A stretch of DNA of 64,000 nucleotides from JBGPEQ01 sp050180895 (GTDB taxonomy: Bacteria > Pseudomonadota > Alphaproteobacteria > Dongiales > Dongiaceae). The position numbers and the translations under genes were made by a program. How positions within the stretch are numbered: position 1 is the stretch's first letter; each line of letters starts with the position of its first letter. The stretch lies in NCBI GenBank assembly GCA_050180895.1, contig JBFXDS010000005.1, positions 248,001 through 312,000 on the forward strand, in the 5' to 3' direction. The notes under the pieces were generated by a model, which was not told the DNA's origin, made no database searches, and worked only from the letters and a program-made list of their open reading frames with translations. This document shows positions 23,295-31,631 of this stretch, piece by piece.

Positions 23295-23783
23295 GTGAGC
23301 GAAACCAGTCTGCGCGTCGTGGCCCACAAGGCGGTCGAGAGTACGCGCGTGCTGGATACGGCGCGCGACAAGGGCCGCACGCATCTCGACGAGCCCGCTC
23401 AAGACCTCACGTTCGACGACCTGATCGACATCGTTAATCCGCTGCAGCACCTGCCGGTGGTCGGCATGCTCTACCGCGCCATCACCGGCGACGAGATCAA
23501 GCCGGCGATGCGGATTCTCGGCGACATCGGCTACGGCGGGCCCATGGGCTTCGTATTTTCCTGCCTTCAAGTCCTGTTCGAGGAGGTCTCCGGCGACGAC
23601 ATCGCCGGCCACGGCTTGGCCATGCTGACGGGCGATGCGGCGAAGGCGCGGACGGGCACGGCGGCGAATCCCGCGGTGCAGCTGGCCTCGAACGATCCCG
23701 ACATGCCGTTGTCCGACACGGCGCGGGTCGACGCGACGGCGGCCTACGCCGCCTTCCCGTCGGTGCGCGGCACCAGCCGCTGA
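23295..23783 (+). CDS. conserved hypothetical protein in flagellar cluster, divergent from flagellin
   Basis: 162 residues from a GTG at 23295, with GGGGAG ten bases upstream. The upstream open frame to 23103 lies across the flagellin promoter and was left out. I do not recognise a named family. The central block LTFDDLIDIVNPLQHLPVVGMLYRAITGDEIKPAMRILGDIGYGGPMGFV is rich in Gly and hydrophobics with regular spacing, like a conserved motif, and is followed by FEEVSGDDIAGHG. There is no signal peptide. The gene shares its promoter region and the CtrA box with flagellin and ends 17 bases from flgL, so it is probably flagellar. Confidence 0.6.
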   Translation: MSETSLRVVAHKAVESTRVLDTARDKGRTHLDEPAQDLTFDDLIDIVNPLQHLPVVGMLYRAITGDEIKPAMRILGDIGYGGPMGFVFSCLQVLFEEVSGDDIAGHGLAMLTGDAAKARTGTAANPAVQLASNDPDMPLSDTARVDATAAYAAFPSVRGTSR

Positions 23784-23800
23784 CGGAAACGTCGGACGGC

Positions 23801-24838
23801 CTAGAGGAACTTCGTCAGCGTCAGCTCGTTCATCCGCGCGGTGATGGAGAACGTCGCCTCGAGCTGCGTCTGCAGCTGGCTGATGCGCATGGCCGTTTCG
23901 TAGGGATCGGCCGCCTCGAGGTCGGCCACCTCGTTGTTGAGCTGCGCCATCGTCGCTTCGTGGCGCGTGATGGCGTCGCTGATCATCGCCTCCTTGAAGC
24001 CGAGCTTTGCGGAGAGGTCGACGACCGCCTGGTAGCCGTCCACGAGCCGCGCGACGGCTTGGTCCTGCCAGGCGGCGTAGGCCTCGTCGGGCACCGAGCC
24101 GGGCGCCACGCTCGCGAGCATGTAGAGCCCTTCCAGCACCTGGCGGATCGCCGGATCGTCGGCCCTCACGCCGTAGTCGACCTGGTAGCCGTTGTCCAGG
24201 CGGGTGGTCACGCTGCCGGTCGTGGCGCCGTTATAGAAGGTCGCGGTGTAGCGCAGGTCCGGGTCGGCGTTGCTGTCGTCGAAGATCGAGGCGACGCCGC
24301 TGGCGACGGCCTGCGCGGACGCGGCGTCGGTCATCGGTCCGAGGCTGCCGATCACCTGCTGGACCGCCTGCAGGGGGGAATAGCCGCTGCCGGCATTGAC
24401 CGTGTCCACGTCCTGCATGGGCGACGTATCGGTCTCGATGCCGGCGAACAGCGCGCGGCCGGCCGCCTGGCCGTTGAGGAAGGAGTTGACGCGGTCGATG
24501 GCGGCCGTCGCCGCTTCCTGCAGATAGGCGCGTGACACATCGTCGCGGGCCGTCAAGGCCGTATTGCGCATCTGGCCGATGATGTCGCGCACGCCGGCGA
24601 GCGCCGTCTGCATGGTGTCGATGCGCGACGCAGCGATTTCGGCGGACCTCTTGAATTCGGCGGTGTCGTTGAGCGTGTTGCGCAGGTTGACCGCCTCGGC
24701 GGCGCGGTCGCGCAACGCGGCGATCAGGTCGGCCTTGCGCCCGGTCGACATCTCCTTCTGGGCGTCCAGCATCGAGCGCTGCAGCGTGCGGATGCTGCTG
24801 TTGAGCTGCAAGTAGGTGGCCAGAGTCGAAATGTTCAC
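23801..24838 (-). CDS. flgL: hook-filament junction protein FlgL (HAP3)
   Basis: 345 residues. The N-terminus has the flagellin-like D0/D1 helix (SSIRTLQRSMLDAQKEMSTGRKADLIAALRDRAAEAVNLRNTL), and the C-terminus has the matching helix ANNEV-type segment seen here as QLNNEVADLEAADPYETAMRISQLQTQLEATFSITARMNELTLTKFL. The DPYETAM block is typical of FlgL. FlgL connects FlgK to the filament. It lies downstream of flgK (13 bases) on the minus strand. Confidence 0.9.
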   Translation of the reverse strand: MNISTLATYLQLNSSIRTLQRSMLDAQKEMSTGRKADLIAALRDRAAEAVNLRNTLNDTAEFKRSAEIAASRIDTMQTALAGVRDIIGQMRNTALTARDDVSRAYLQEAATAAIDRVNSFLNGQAAGRALFAGIETDTSPMQDVDTVNAGSGYSPLQAVQQVIGSLGPMTDAASAQAVASGVASIFDDSNADPDLRYTATFYNGATTGSVTTRLDNGYQVDYGVRADDPAIRQVLEGLYMLASVAPGSVPDEAYAAWQDQAVARLVDGYQAVVDLSAKLGFKEAMISDAITRHEATMAQLNNEVADLEAADPYETAMRISQLQTQLEATFSITARMNELTLTKFL

Positions 24839-24851
24839 GGGGTGGCCTCCT

Positions 24852-26327
24852 CTAGATCGCCAGCAGGGCGTCCATCATGTCGCGCACGGCCTGGATGACC
24901 TTGGCCGATGCGTTGTAGGACTGCTCGAGCAGCAGCATCTTCTGCAATTCGTCGTCGACGTTGACGCCCTCGAGGTTCTGGCGCTGGGTCGTCAGCGTGT
25001 CGGCGATCGAGATCTGGTGGCTGGCCCGTTCCTGCATCGCCGCCCGCTGGTTGCCCTGGAAACCGACGAACTCCGTGGCGTAGCTGCCGATGCTGGCGCT
25101 GGCCGAGAGTCCGGCGGCGGGATTGAAGGCGACGGTCTCGTCGAACACCGAGAGGAAGGCGCGCGCCTGCGTGGCGTCGCCGGGCGCGCCGGGCGCCGCG
25201 GCCTGCACGCCGTCGCGGATGCGCCACAGGCTGCCACCCTGGTCGGGGTCGACGCTCGCGTTGACCGCGAGGCGTTCGGTCAGGCCGACGATCTGCGTCG
25301 GGTCGGAGCGGTCGTGGGCGGCGCCGGCATCGGTGAACAGGCCGGCCATCCCGGGGGTCACCGAGGCGTCGAGGCGCTGGAAGCCGTCGGCGAGCGCGCT
25401 GGCGATCTCGTCGATCTGGGCCTGGGCCTGCGGCAGGATGGTGTCGCGCAGTTCGAATTCGGCGGCCAGCCGGCCGCTGCGGATGGCGCCGGTATAGCCG
25501 CTGCCGGGCGCGATATCGACGCCGTTGACGGTGATGCCGCTGAGGATACCGGTCCCCCCGCCATAGGTTGCCGCCGCGCCGATCTGCGAGGTGGGCGTGA
25601 ACGACAGGCGGTTGACGCGCGATCCGTCGAGCAGCGTCGTGCCGCCCTCGGTCAGCACCATCACCTGCCCGTTCTCGCGCGTGAGCACGGTGATGCCGAG
25701 CTCGTTCGACATCCGGTCGAGCAGTTGGTCGCGCTTGTCGAGCAGATCGGTCACATCGCGGTCGCCGCCCGACTGCACGATCAGCTGTTCGTTGATCTGG
25801 GCGAGGTCGCCGAGCGCCTGGTTGACGCGTCCCACGCTGGCGGCGATCGCCAGGTCGGAGGCTTGGCGCTGCTGGCGGATCTCGGCGGCCACCCGCTGGA
25901 GGCTGCGCACCGCGTCCTGCGCGGCGCCGACGGCGGAGTGCTGGACGACCGCGTTCTCCGGGCTCTCGCCCAGGCTCTGGAACGCCTGCGCCAGGCGCGC
26001 GAGCGCGTTGGAGATGCTGCGCTCCTCGTCCGGCTGCCCGATCACCGTCGTGAAGGCGGCGAGCCGCTCGGCCTTGGCCTGCAGCTCGCTGGACAGTCCG
26101 CTCTCGCGCCGCATGTCCTGCTGCAGCATGCGGTCGACCCGGCGCAGGATGTCCGCGACGACGACGCCGCGGCCCTCGCCCTGTACCGTCTGGCTGGCCA
26201 GTTCGGCGTCCTTGCGGACATAGCCCGGCGTGTTGGCGTTGGCGATGTTGCGCGAGGCGAGCGCGGTCTGTCGCTGGGCCGCGATCAGGCCCGACAACGC
26301 CGAGTCGAGGGCGAGGCTGAGCGACAT
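24852..26327 (-). CDS. flgK: hook-associated protein FlgK (HAP1)
   Basis: 491 residues. The N-terminus (LALDSALSGLIAAQRQTALASRNIANANTPGYVRKDAEL) and the C-terminus (TTQRQNLEGVNVDDELQKMLLLEQSYNASAKVIQAVRDMMDALLAI) are diagnostic of FlgK. The central domain is slightly shorter than enterobacterial FlgK (about 547). FlgK caps the hook and begins the hook-filament junction. It is followed by flgL and preceded by flgE. Confidence 0.95.
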   Translation of the reverse strand: MSLSLALDSALSGLIAAQRQTALASRNIANANTPGYVRKDAELASQTVQGEGRGVVVADILRRVDRMLQQDMRRESGLSSELQAKAERLAAFTTVIGQPDEERSISNALARLAQAFQSLGESPENAVVQHSAVGAAQDAVRSLQRVAAEIRQQRQASDLAIAASVGRVNQALGDLAQINEQLIVQSGGDRDVTDLLDKRDQLLDRMSNELGITVLTRENGQVMVLTEGGTTLLDGSRVNRLSFTPTSQIGAAATYGGGTGILSGITVNGVDIAPGSGYTGAIRSGRLAAEFELRDTILPQAQAQIDEIASALADGFQRLDASVTPGMAGLFTDAGAAHDRSDPTQIVGLTERLAVNASVDPDQGGSLWRIRDGVQAAAPGAPGDATQARAFLSVFDETVAFNPAAGLSASASIGSYATEFVGFQGNQRAAMQERASHQISIADTLTTQRQNLEGVNVDDELQKMLLLEQSYNASAKVIQAVRDMMDALLAI

Positions 26328-26351
26328 GACCGGCTACCTCACGCCGCCGGG

Positions 26352-27638
26352 CTAGCGCTTCAGCCGCGTCAGCTCCTCCAGCATCTCGTCGGAGGTCTGC
26401 ACGACCTTGGCGTTGGTGCTGTAGGTGCGCTGGGTCTCGATCATGTTTGTCAGTTCCTGGGCGATGTCGACGTTGGACCGCTCCAGCGATTCGCCGGACG
26501 TCTTGCCGGCCGGCCCGACGCCGGCATCCCACAGATAGAGGCTGCCGCTGTCGCCGCTCTGCTCGAAGGCGGTGCCGTCGCGCGCCGTCAGGCCGTTGGG
26601 GTTCTGCACCACCGCGATCGGGATCTGGTAGACCGGACGGCGCACGCCGTTGTTGAAGATGGCGGTGATCACGCCCCGGTCGTCGACCTCGACCCGGCTC
26701 ACCACGCCGAAGAGGGCGCCGTTCTTGGTGATCGTGGTCGGCACGTACTCGCCGGCGAACTGGGTGATGCCGCCCGCCTGGTTGATGTCGCCGATGTCGA
26801 GGCTGAGCGGCTGCACGCCGCCGTTGACGGTCAGCGGCAGCACGCCGCCGGCCAGGCCGGGAATCGCCGAGGGCGTGCCGGCATTGGGCCCGCTGGCGTT
26901 GAACTCGACGATGTCGTCGTAGATCGGCGTGGTGCCGCCGCCGGTCTGGCTGTCGAAGATGCGCAGGCCCCAGTGGTTGGCGGCGCCGTCGGCCGAGGGC
27001 GTCCATTCCAGGGTCAGGGTGTAGGAGTTGCCGAGGTCGCTGAAGTACTCGATGTCGGTCTGGATCGGCGTGCCCGGCGTCCCGTCGGCGAGCTGGGCCG
27101 GCAGGTTGCCGGCGAAGGTCAGCTCGGTCGTCGGCGCGCCCGTGAAGTTGATGCCGGAGATGTTGACCGGCTCCAGGCTGGCGAAAGTGTCGCGCGCCGG
27201 GCTCGGATTCACTGTGGTGCCGTCGGGGTTGAGCTCCCAGCCCATGAGGTAGTAGCCGGCCGCGTTGCGCAGGAAGCCCTCGTCGTCCGGCATGAAGCTG
27301 CCGGCGCGGGTGAGCGCCATCAGGTCCTGCAGCGGATCGGCGCCCGGTTCGTCGGAGACCACGAAGAAGCCGCCGCCGTTGATGGCGATGTCGGTCGCGG
27401 AGCTGGTCGCTTGCAGCAGGCCCTGGCGGTCGACCAGCCGGCGCACGTCGCTGGCCGCGCCGCCGGCGGAATAGGATCGCCGCGAGATCTGCTGGGTGAC
27501 CATGCTCGAGAACTCGACCTCGACGCGCTTGTAGCCGGTCGTGCTCGAGTTCGAGATGTTGTCGGAGATGGCGCTCAGCTTCGTGCTCTGGGCGTTGAGG
27601 CCCGTCACCGCTGCGTACATCGCGCTCAGGATGCTCAT
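26352..27638 (-). CDS. flgE: flagellar hook protein FlgE
   Basis: 428 residues. The N-terminal rod/hook signature (MYAAVTGLNAQSTKLSAISD, NISNSSTTGYKRVEVEF) and the C-terminal helix (NVDIAQELTNMIETQRTYSTNAKVVQTSDEMLEELTRLKR) fit FlgE, and the central FAGNLPAQ and YQIPIAVVQNPNGLTARDGTAF segments are hook-specific. FlgE builds the hook after flgD capping; flgD is at the other end of the window (58,710). The regulator gene lies 31 bases upstream. Confidence 0.93.
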   Translation of the reverse strand: MSILSAMYAAVTGLNAQSTKLSAISDNISNSSTTGYKRVEVEFSSMVTQQISRRSYSAGGAASDVRRLVDRQGLLQATSSATDIAINGGGFFVVSDEPGADPLQDLMALTRAGSFMPDDEGFLRNAAGYYLMGWELNPDGTTVNPSPARDTFASLEPVNISGINFTGAPTTELTFAGNLPAQLADGTPGTPIQTDIEYFSDLGNSYTLTLEWTPSADGAANHWGLRIFDSQTGGGTTPIYDDIVEFNASGPNAGTPSAIPGLAGGVLPLTVNGGVQPLSLDIGDINQAGGITQFAGEYVPTTITKNGALFGVVSRVEVDDRGVITAIFNNGVRRPVYQIPIAVVQNPNGLTARDGTAFEQSGDSGSLYLWDAGVGPAGKTSGESLERSNVDIAQELTNMIETQRTYSTNAKVVQTSDEMLEELTRLKR

Positions 27639-27669
27639 GGCTCGCTGTTCCTTTCCGGCTGGTGCGTCG

Positions 27670-28437
27670 TTATGCCGCGATTGATTCGGCGGCAGCGGGC
27701 TCGTCGCCGTCCTGCGCCTCGTAGGCGACGACGACGAACCGTCCTTCCCGACGCACGCGCTCGGGGTCGGCGAAGCGATAGCCCTGGCCGGGAAACGTCT
27801 GGATGTAGTCTTCGCCGCCGGAGAAGGCGCGGAGCTTCTTGCGCACCTTGCACATCATCACGTCGACGGTCTTCTCGTCGACGGCGCTGCTGTTGTAGCC
27901 GTAGATGTAGTTGTAGATGAAGCGGCGGTTGACGATGCGGTTCTGGCGCAGCACCAGGCATTCCAGAAGTTCACGCTCGCGCCGGCTCACCTTCACGGTC
28001 TTGCCGGAGATCATCGGCATGCGGCCGTCGAAGTAGTAGGTGAAGTTGCCGACGTTGTGCGACAGGGTGACATGGCCGTTGATGCGCCGGGCGATGCCGC
28101 GCAGCCGCGCCGCCAGCTCCGCCAGGTTCACCGGCTTCGCCAGCACGTCGTCGGCGCCGGCGTTGATCAGCTCGATCGCCTGGGCCGAGTTGCGGAACGA
28201 CTGCAGCACCAGCACCGGCACGCCGATGCGGCGATGGCGCAGCGTCTCGATGAAGCGGACCACCTCGATCTTGCTGTGCGGGACGGTGATGACCACCGCT
28301 TCGCAGCCCTGAGCGGCCGCCTCGACCAGATCGTCGAGTTCGTAGTCGACCGCGTCGCAGGCGATGCCGTTTCGGGAAAGTCCGGCCTTCAATGCTTCGG
28401 CCGCGACGATCTCCTCGTCGATCAATACAACTCGCAT
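27670..28437 (-). CDS. CtrA-like OmpR-family regulator with a receiver domain lacking the phospho-acceptor Asp
   Basis: 255 residues from the ATG at 28437; an upstream open frame to 28623 is not receiver-like. Residues 1-115 form a receiver fold: MRVVLIDEE with the acidic pair, and AKPVN with the conserved Lys. At CtrA's Asp51 position it has Thr51 (GCEAVVITVPHSK, codon at 28285-28287). Residues about 125-230 are a CtrA-type winged helix (VKVSRRERELLECLVLRQNRIVNRRFIYNYIYGY, VDVMMCKVRKKL, YIQTFPGQGYRF). Orphan flagellar OmpR regulators such as FtcR/Rem in Rhizobiales are the closest functional parallel. It starts the flgE-flgK-flgL block and is divergent from flgI. Confidence 0.82.
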   Translation of the reverse strand: MRVVLIDEEIVAAEALKAGLSRNGIACDAVDYELDDLVEAAAQGCEAVVITVPHSKIEVVRFIETLRHRRIGVPVLVLQSFRNSAQAIELINAGADDVLAKPVNLAELAARLRGIARRINGHVTLSHNVGNFTYYFDGRMPMISGKTVKVSRRERELLECLVLRQNRIVNRRFIYNYIYGYNSSAVDEKTVDVMMCKVRKKLRAFSGGEDYIQTFPGQGYRFADPERVRREGRFVVVAYEAQDGDEPAAAESIAA

Positions 28438-28813
28438 GACAATGGATGCCCTTTTTATGCGCCCTTCGCGCCGCCGGCGGAGCACCTTTGTCGGCATCCC
28501 GCGGGGCCGAAGATGCCCCCAATTGGATTCTGAGCGACGCCGTTTTGGCATCCTGTCAGCGCGGCAACCTAGGCGACGCGCCTTAACGAGGTCTGAACTG
28601 CCAAATAAAGGAAAAATACTCAATCAAATCAAAGCGCAAACAACCTCTAATCCGGCCCGAAGTCGCCGCGAATTCGTCGCGCAGACCGCGAAAATTAACG
28701 ACGATTCGCGGGTGTCCGCGGCGCGGCGCGGGCGACGTCCGCGCCATAGCTGTTACGCCCATTTAATGCCCCGGTCCTAAACTCCGCGCCGCAATGCAGG
28801 ATCATCTCTGACG
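28438..28813. promoter_or_regulatory. divergent regulatory region, CtrA-like gene / flgI operon
   Basis: 376 bases without a gene. TTAA-CGAGGTC-TGAA at 28583-28597 is a near-perfect CtrA box (one mismatch). A TTAACG half-site is at 28695-28700 and GTTACG at 28752-28757. The middle (28598-28650) is AT-rich compared with the flanks, which suits promoter melting. A regulator that controls itself and flgI is plausible. Confidence 0.4.
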
Positions 28814-29935
28814 ATGCGGGTCATCAGGTTCCTCGGCGCGCTGTGCGCGCTCGCCCTCGCCCTTCTCGCCGGCGCTCCGCCGGCGGCGGCGCAGGTCCGC
28901 ATCAAGGACATCGCCAACTTCGAAGGCGTGCGCGACAACCTGCTCGTCGGTTACGGCCTCGTCGTCGGCCTCAGCGGCTCCGGCGACAACCTCTCGAACT
29001 CGCCCTTCACCGAGCAGTCGATCATCGGCATGCTCGAGCGCCTCGGCGTCAATATCCGCGGCGAGGACTTCAATCCGAAGAACGTCGCCGCCGTGATGGT
29101 CACGGCGACGCTGCCGCCGTTCTCCCGCCAGGGCACGCGCATCGACGTCACCGTCTCCGCCATCGGCGACGCCAAGAGCCTGCAGGGCGGCACCCTGCTG
29201 GTGACGCCGCTGATGGGCGCCGACGGCGAGGTCTACGCCGTCAGCCAGGGGCCCGTCGCCATTGCCGGCTTCAGCGCCGAGGGAGACGCCGCCAGCGTCA
29301 CCAAGGGCACGCCGACCAACGGCCGCATCGCCAGCGGCGCCGTGATCGAGCGCGAGATCCCCTTCGCGCTCGCCGACCTGGCGCAGGTGCGCATCGCCCT
29401 GCGCAATCCCGATTTCACGACCGCCGCGCGCATGGCCGAGGTCATCAACGCGCGCCTGGGCGGCCCGGCCGCGCTGGCCACCGATCCGGCCACCGTCACG
29501 CTCCAGGTGCCGGTCTCCTACGGCACCGACGTGGCGCGCCTCATCACCGATGTCGAGCAGCTGCGCATCGTCCCCGACCAGGTCTCGCGCGTCGTCATCG
29601 ACGAGCGCACCGGAACCATCGTCATGGGCGACAACGTGCGCATCAGCACCGTCGCCATCTCGCAGGGCAACCTCACGGTCCGCATCACCGAGACCCCGCA
29701 GGTCTCGCAACCCGAGCCGTTCAGCGACGAGGGCGACACCGTGGTCGTCCCGCGCACCGACGTCGAGGTCACCGAGGGCGGCACCGGCAACATCGCCATC
29801 GTCCGCGGCGGCGCCTCGCTGCAGGACCTCGTCCAGGGCCTCAACGCGCTCGGCGTCGGTCCGCGCGACATGATCGCCATCCTGCAGGCGATCAAGGCCG
29901 CCGGCGCGCTCCAGGCCGAGATCGAGGTGATGTAG
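28814..29935 (+). CDS. flgI: flagellar P-ring protein FlgI
   Basis: 373 residues with a cleavable signal peptide (FLGALCALALALLAGAPPAAAQ). Family blocks follow in order: RIKDIANFEGVRDNLLVGYGLVVGLSGSGD, SIIGMLERLGVN, KNVAAVMVTATLPPFSRQGTRIDVTVSAIGDAKSLQGGTLL and the C-terminal GASLQDLVQGLNALGVGPRDMIAILQAIKAAGALQAEIEVM. FlgI forms the periplasmic bushing around the rod and needs FlgA to assemble. It begins a three-gene operon with the FlgJ domain and the FlgN-like gene. Confidence 0.97.
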   Translation: MRVIRFLGALCALALALLAGAPPAAAQVRIKDIANFEGVRDNLLVGYGLVVGLSGSGDNLSNSPFTEQSIIGMLERLGVNIRGEDFNPKNVAAVMVTATLPPFSRQGTRIDVTVSAIGDAKSLQGGTLLVTPLMGADGEVYAVSQGPVAIAGFSAEGDAASVTKGTPTNGRIASGAVIEREIPFALADLAQVRIALRNPDFTTAARMAEVINARLGGPAALATDPATVTLQVPVSYGTDVARLITDVEQLRIVPDQVSRVVIDERTGTIVMGDNVRISTVAISQGNLTVRITETPQVSQPEPFSDEGDTVVVPRTDVEVTEGGTGNIAIVRGGASLQDLVQGLNALGVGPRDMIAILQAIKAAGALQAEIEVM

Positions 29936-29937
29936 CC

Positions 29938-30240
29938 ATGGACCCCGTCGCCGCCGCCGCGCCCGCCGCCGCCGCCGCGACCGCATCGCCCGCGGTCGAT
30001 CGCGACAGCGCCGCCTACAAGGCGGCGCAGGAGTTCGAGGCGGTGTTCCTCGCCCAGATGGTGGCGCAGATGCATGCGGGCATCGAGGCCGGCGGCCCGT
30101 TCGGCGGCGGCTTCGCCGAGGAGACCTACCGCTCGCTGATGTATCAGGAAATCGGGCGCCAGATGGCGCTGTCCGGCGGCGTCGGCATCGCCGCCGCCGT
30201 CTATGACGAGATGGTCAAGCTCCAGGGAGGATCGGAATGA
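29938..30240 (+). CDS. flgJ: rod-binding protein, FlgJ N-terminal domain only
   Basis: 100 residues, starting two bases after the flgI stop. After an Ala-rich leader, the FlgJ rod-cap pattern is present: AYKAAQEFEAVFLAQMVAQMHAGIEAGGPFGGGFAEETYRSLMYQEIGRQMALSGGVGIAAAVYDEM. The muramidase domain of enterobacterial FlgJ is absent, as is usual in alphaproteobacteria; the lytic transglycosylase at 6,702 could supply that activity. It overlaps the FlgN-like gene by four bases. Confidence 0.9.
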   Translation: MDPVAAAAPAAAAATASPAVDRDSAAYKAAQEFEAVFLAQMVAQMHAGIEAGGPFGGGFAEETYRSLMYQEIGRQMALSGGVGIAAAVYDEMVKLQGGSE

Positions 30241-30653
30241 CGCGCGCGACGACGACGCTCATCGCCAGCATCAATGCGCTCGCCAAGGAGGTCGAGGCCG
30301 AGACCGACCTGTTGCGGCAGGGCCGCTTCGCCGAGCTGGCCGCGGCCGGGACCCGCAAGCAGCAGGCCGCCGCTGCTTACGAGCAGGCGCTGACCGTCCT
30401 GACCGCCGAGCCGGGGTCGGCGAAATCGCTGCCCGAACTGATCCGCCGCGATCTGCGCGCCGCCGCCCGCCGGCTCGAGATCCTCCTCGCCGACAACAGC
30501 CGCATGCTCGCCGCCAATCGCGAGGCCAGCACGCGCCTGATCGGCCGCATCATCGAAGCCGCGAGCCAGGTTTCGTCCGCCGGCGGCTACACCGCCGCCG
30601 GCACGCTCGCGGTCGAGCCCGCCGCCCTCTCCGCCTTCCGCGAACGGGTGTAG
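30237..30653 (+). CDS. FlgN-like flagellar export chaperone
   Basis: 138 residues, nearly all helical (LIASINALAKEVEAETDLLRQGRF, LRAAARRLEILLADNSRMLAANREASTRLIGRIIEAA). This three-helix plan and the position after flgI-flgJ fit FlgN-type chaperones for the hook-associated proteins FlgK and FlgL. Primary sequence in this family drifts strongly, so the name is based on shape and neighbourhood. The ATG overlaps the flgJ stop by four bases. Confidence 0.6.
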   Translation: MTRATTTLIASINALAKEVEAETDLLRQGRFAELAAAGTRKQQAAAAYEQALTVLTAEPGSAKSLPELIRRDLRAAARRLEILLADNSRMLAANREASTRLIGRIIEAASQVSSAGGYTAAGTLAVEPAALSAFRERV

Positions 30654-30671
30654 CAGGATCGGCGGCCTGCA

Positions 30672-30745
30672 TCCTTCGACAGGCTCAGGCTGAGGGATAT
30701 TCTTCGCGCCAGAAAAATTGCTCCTATCCTGAGCCTGTCGAAGGA
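30672..30745. repeat. dispersed palindromic repeat, copy A (REP/REPIN-like)
   Basis: Two perfect 18-base arms, TCCTTCGACAGGCTCAGG at 30672-30689 and its complement at 30728-30745, flank a 38-base centre containing TTCTTCGCGCCAGAAAAATT. It lies between the convergent flgN-like and lysE genes and could serve as a two-way terminator. Related copies are at 34465 and 41677. Confidence 0.85.
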
Positions 30746-30768
30746 CGCACGTCGCCCGTGCAACGCCC

Positions 30769-31359
30769 CTACAGGAACATCAGCACCAGCGACGCCACCA
30801 GCAGCAGCGCCATCGCGAGGTTGAACGCGCGCAGCGCCCATCGCGCCTGCAGCAGCCGTCCGATGCCGACGCCGAGCAGGGCCCAGAGCGCCACGCTGGG
30901 CAGCCCGACGGCGCCGAACACCAGCGCGACGAGGATCGTTTCGCCAACGAAGTCGCCGCCGACCGTCGTGTAGGTGCCGAGCGCACCCACGGCCATCATC
31001 CATCCCTTCGGATTGACCCACTGGAACAGCGCCGCCTGTAGGAAGGTGAGCGGGCGCTCCGTTGTTGCAGCGGCCGTCGTCGGCGCGGCCACGGCGATCC
31101 GGTAGGCGAGATAGAGAAGGTAGGCGCCGCCGCCATAGCGCAGGATCCCGTGCAGCACCGGAAAGCCCTCGAACAGCCGGCCGAGGCCGAGCCCGATGCC
31201 GACGATCATCGCCATGAAGCCGAGGCCGATGCCCAGCATGTGGGGGATGCTGCGCCCGAAGCCGAAGTTCGCGCCGGAGGCCGTGATCATGATGTTGTTC
31301 GGCCCCGGCGTGACCGAGGTCGCCACCGCGAAGGCCGCCAGGGGACCCAGAATCTCCAT
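30769..31359 (-). CDS. LysE/RhtB-family amino acid exporter
   Basis: 196 residues from the ATG at 31359 (an upstream start at 31425 adds a non-hydrophobic Pro-rich tail). It has about six membrane helices and the family start: LAAFAVATSVTPGPNNIMITASGANFGFGRSIPHMLGIGLGF, with the signature T-P-G-P-N. Later blocks are YRIAVAA and FLQAALFQWVNPKGWMMAVGAL. Members export amino acids or related small molecules using the proton gradient. The substrate cannot be told from sequence. It is convergent with the flagellar gene cluster and is not part of it. Confidence 0.88.
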   Translation of the reverse strand: MEILGPLAAFAVATSVTPGPNNIMITASGANFGFGRSIPHMLGIGLGFMAMIVGIGLGLGRLFEGFPVLHGILRYGGGAYLLYLAYRIAVAAPTTAAATTERPLTFLQAALFQWVNPKGWMMAVGALGTYTTVGGDFVGETILVALVFGAVGLPSVALWALLGVGIGRLLQARWALRAFNLAMALLLVASLVLMFL

Positions 31360-31631
31360 CACGGCAGGCACGGCCACGGCCGGGGGGTCGGGCGACGGGA
31401 CGAGGACATTCGCACAGGCTCGCACCGCGCGGCGCGCCTGTCATCCCCGCGGGGGCGCCGGGCCGCGATCACATCGCCGCGAGCGGGACGAACGATCCCA
31501 CGTCACGGCGTCGCCATCGCCCGGCCGACGTGCAGGGGCCATCCCCCGCGTGCCGGGTGGCGGCAGGAGCTGCGGGACGGAACGGGGCCGCGGCCAGTCC
31601 GGGGCCCGCCGCCCGAAGCCGACCGCCGCGA

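Noticed and set aside
24816..27920. A 1034-codon open frame on the plus strand opposite flgK and flgE
   Set aside because: Same reason: antisense to clear flagellar genes, no family features.
28546..28560. A sigma-54-like site, TGGCATCCTGTCAGC, upstream of flgI
   Set aside because: GG-N10-GC spacing is right but the inner bases do not fit the -12 element, and it is about 250 bases from flgI. Chance is likely in this GC-rich region.
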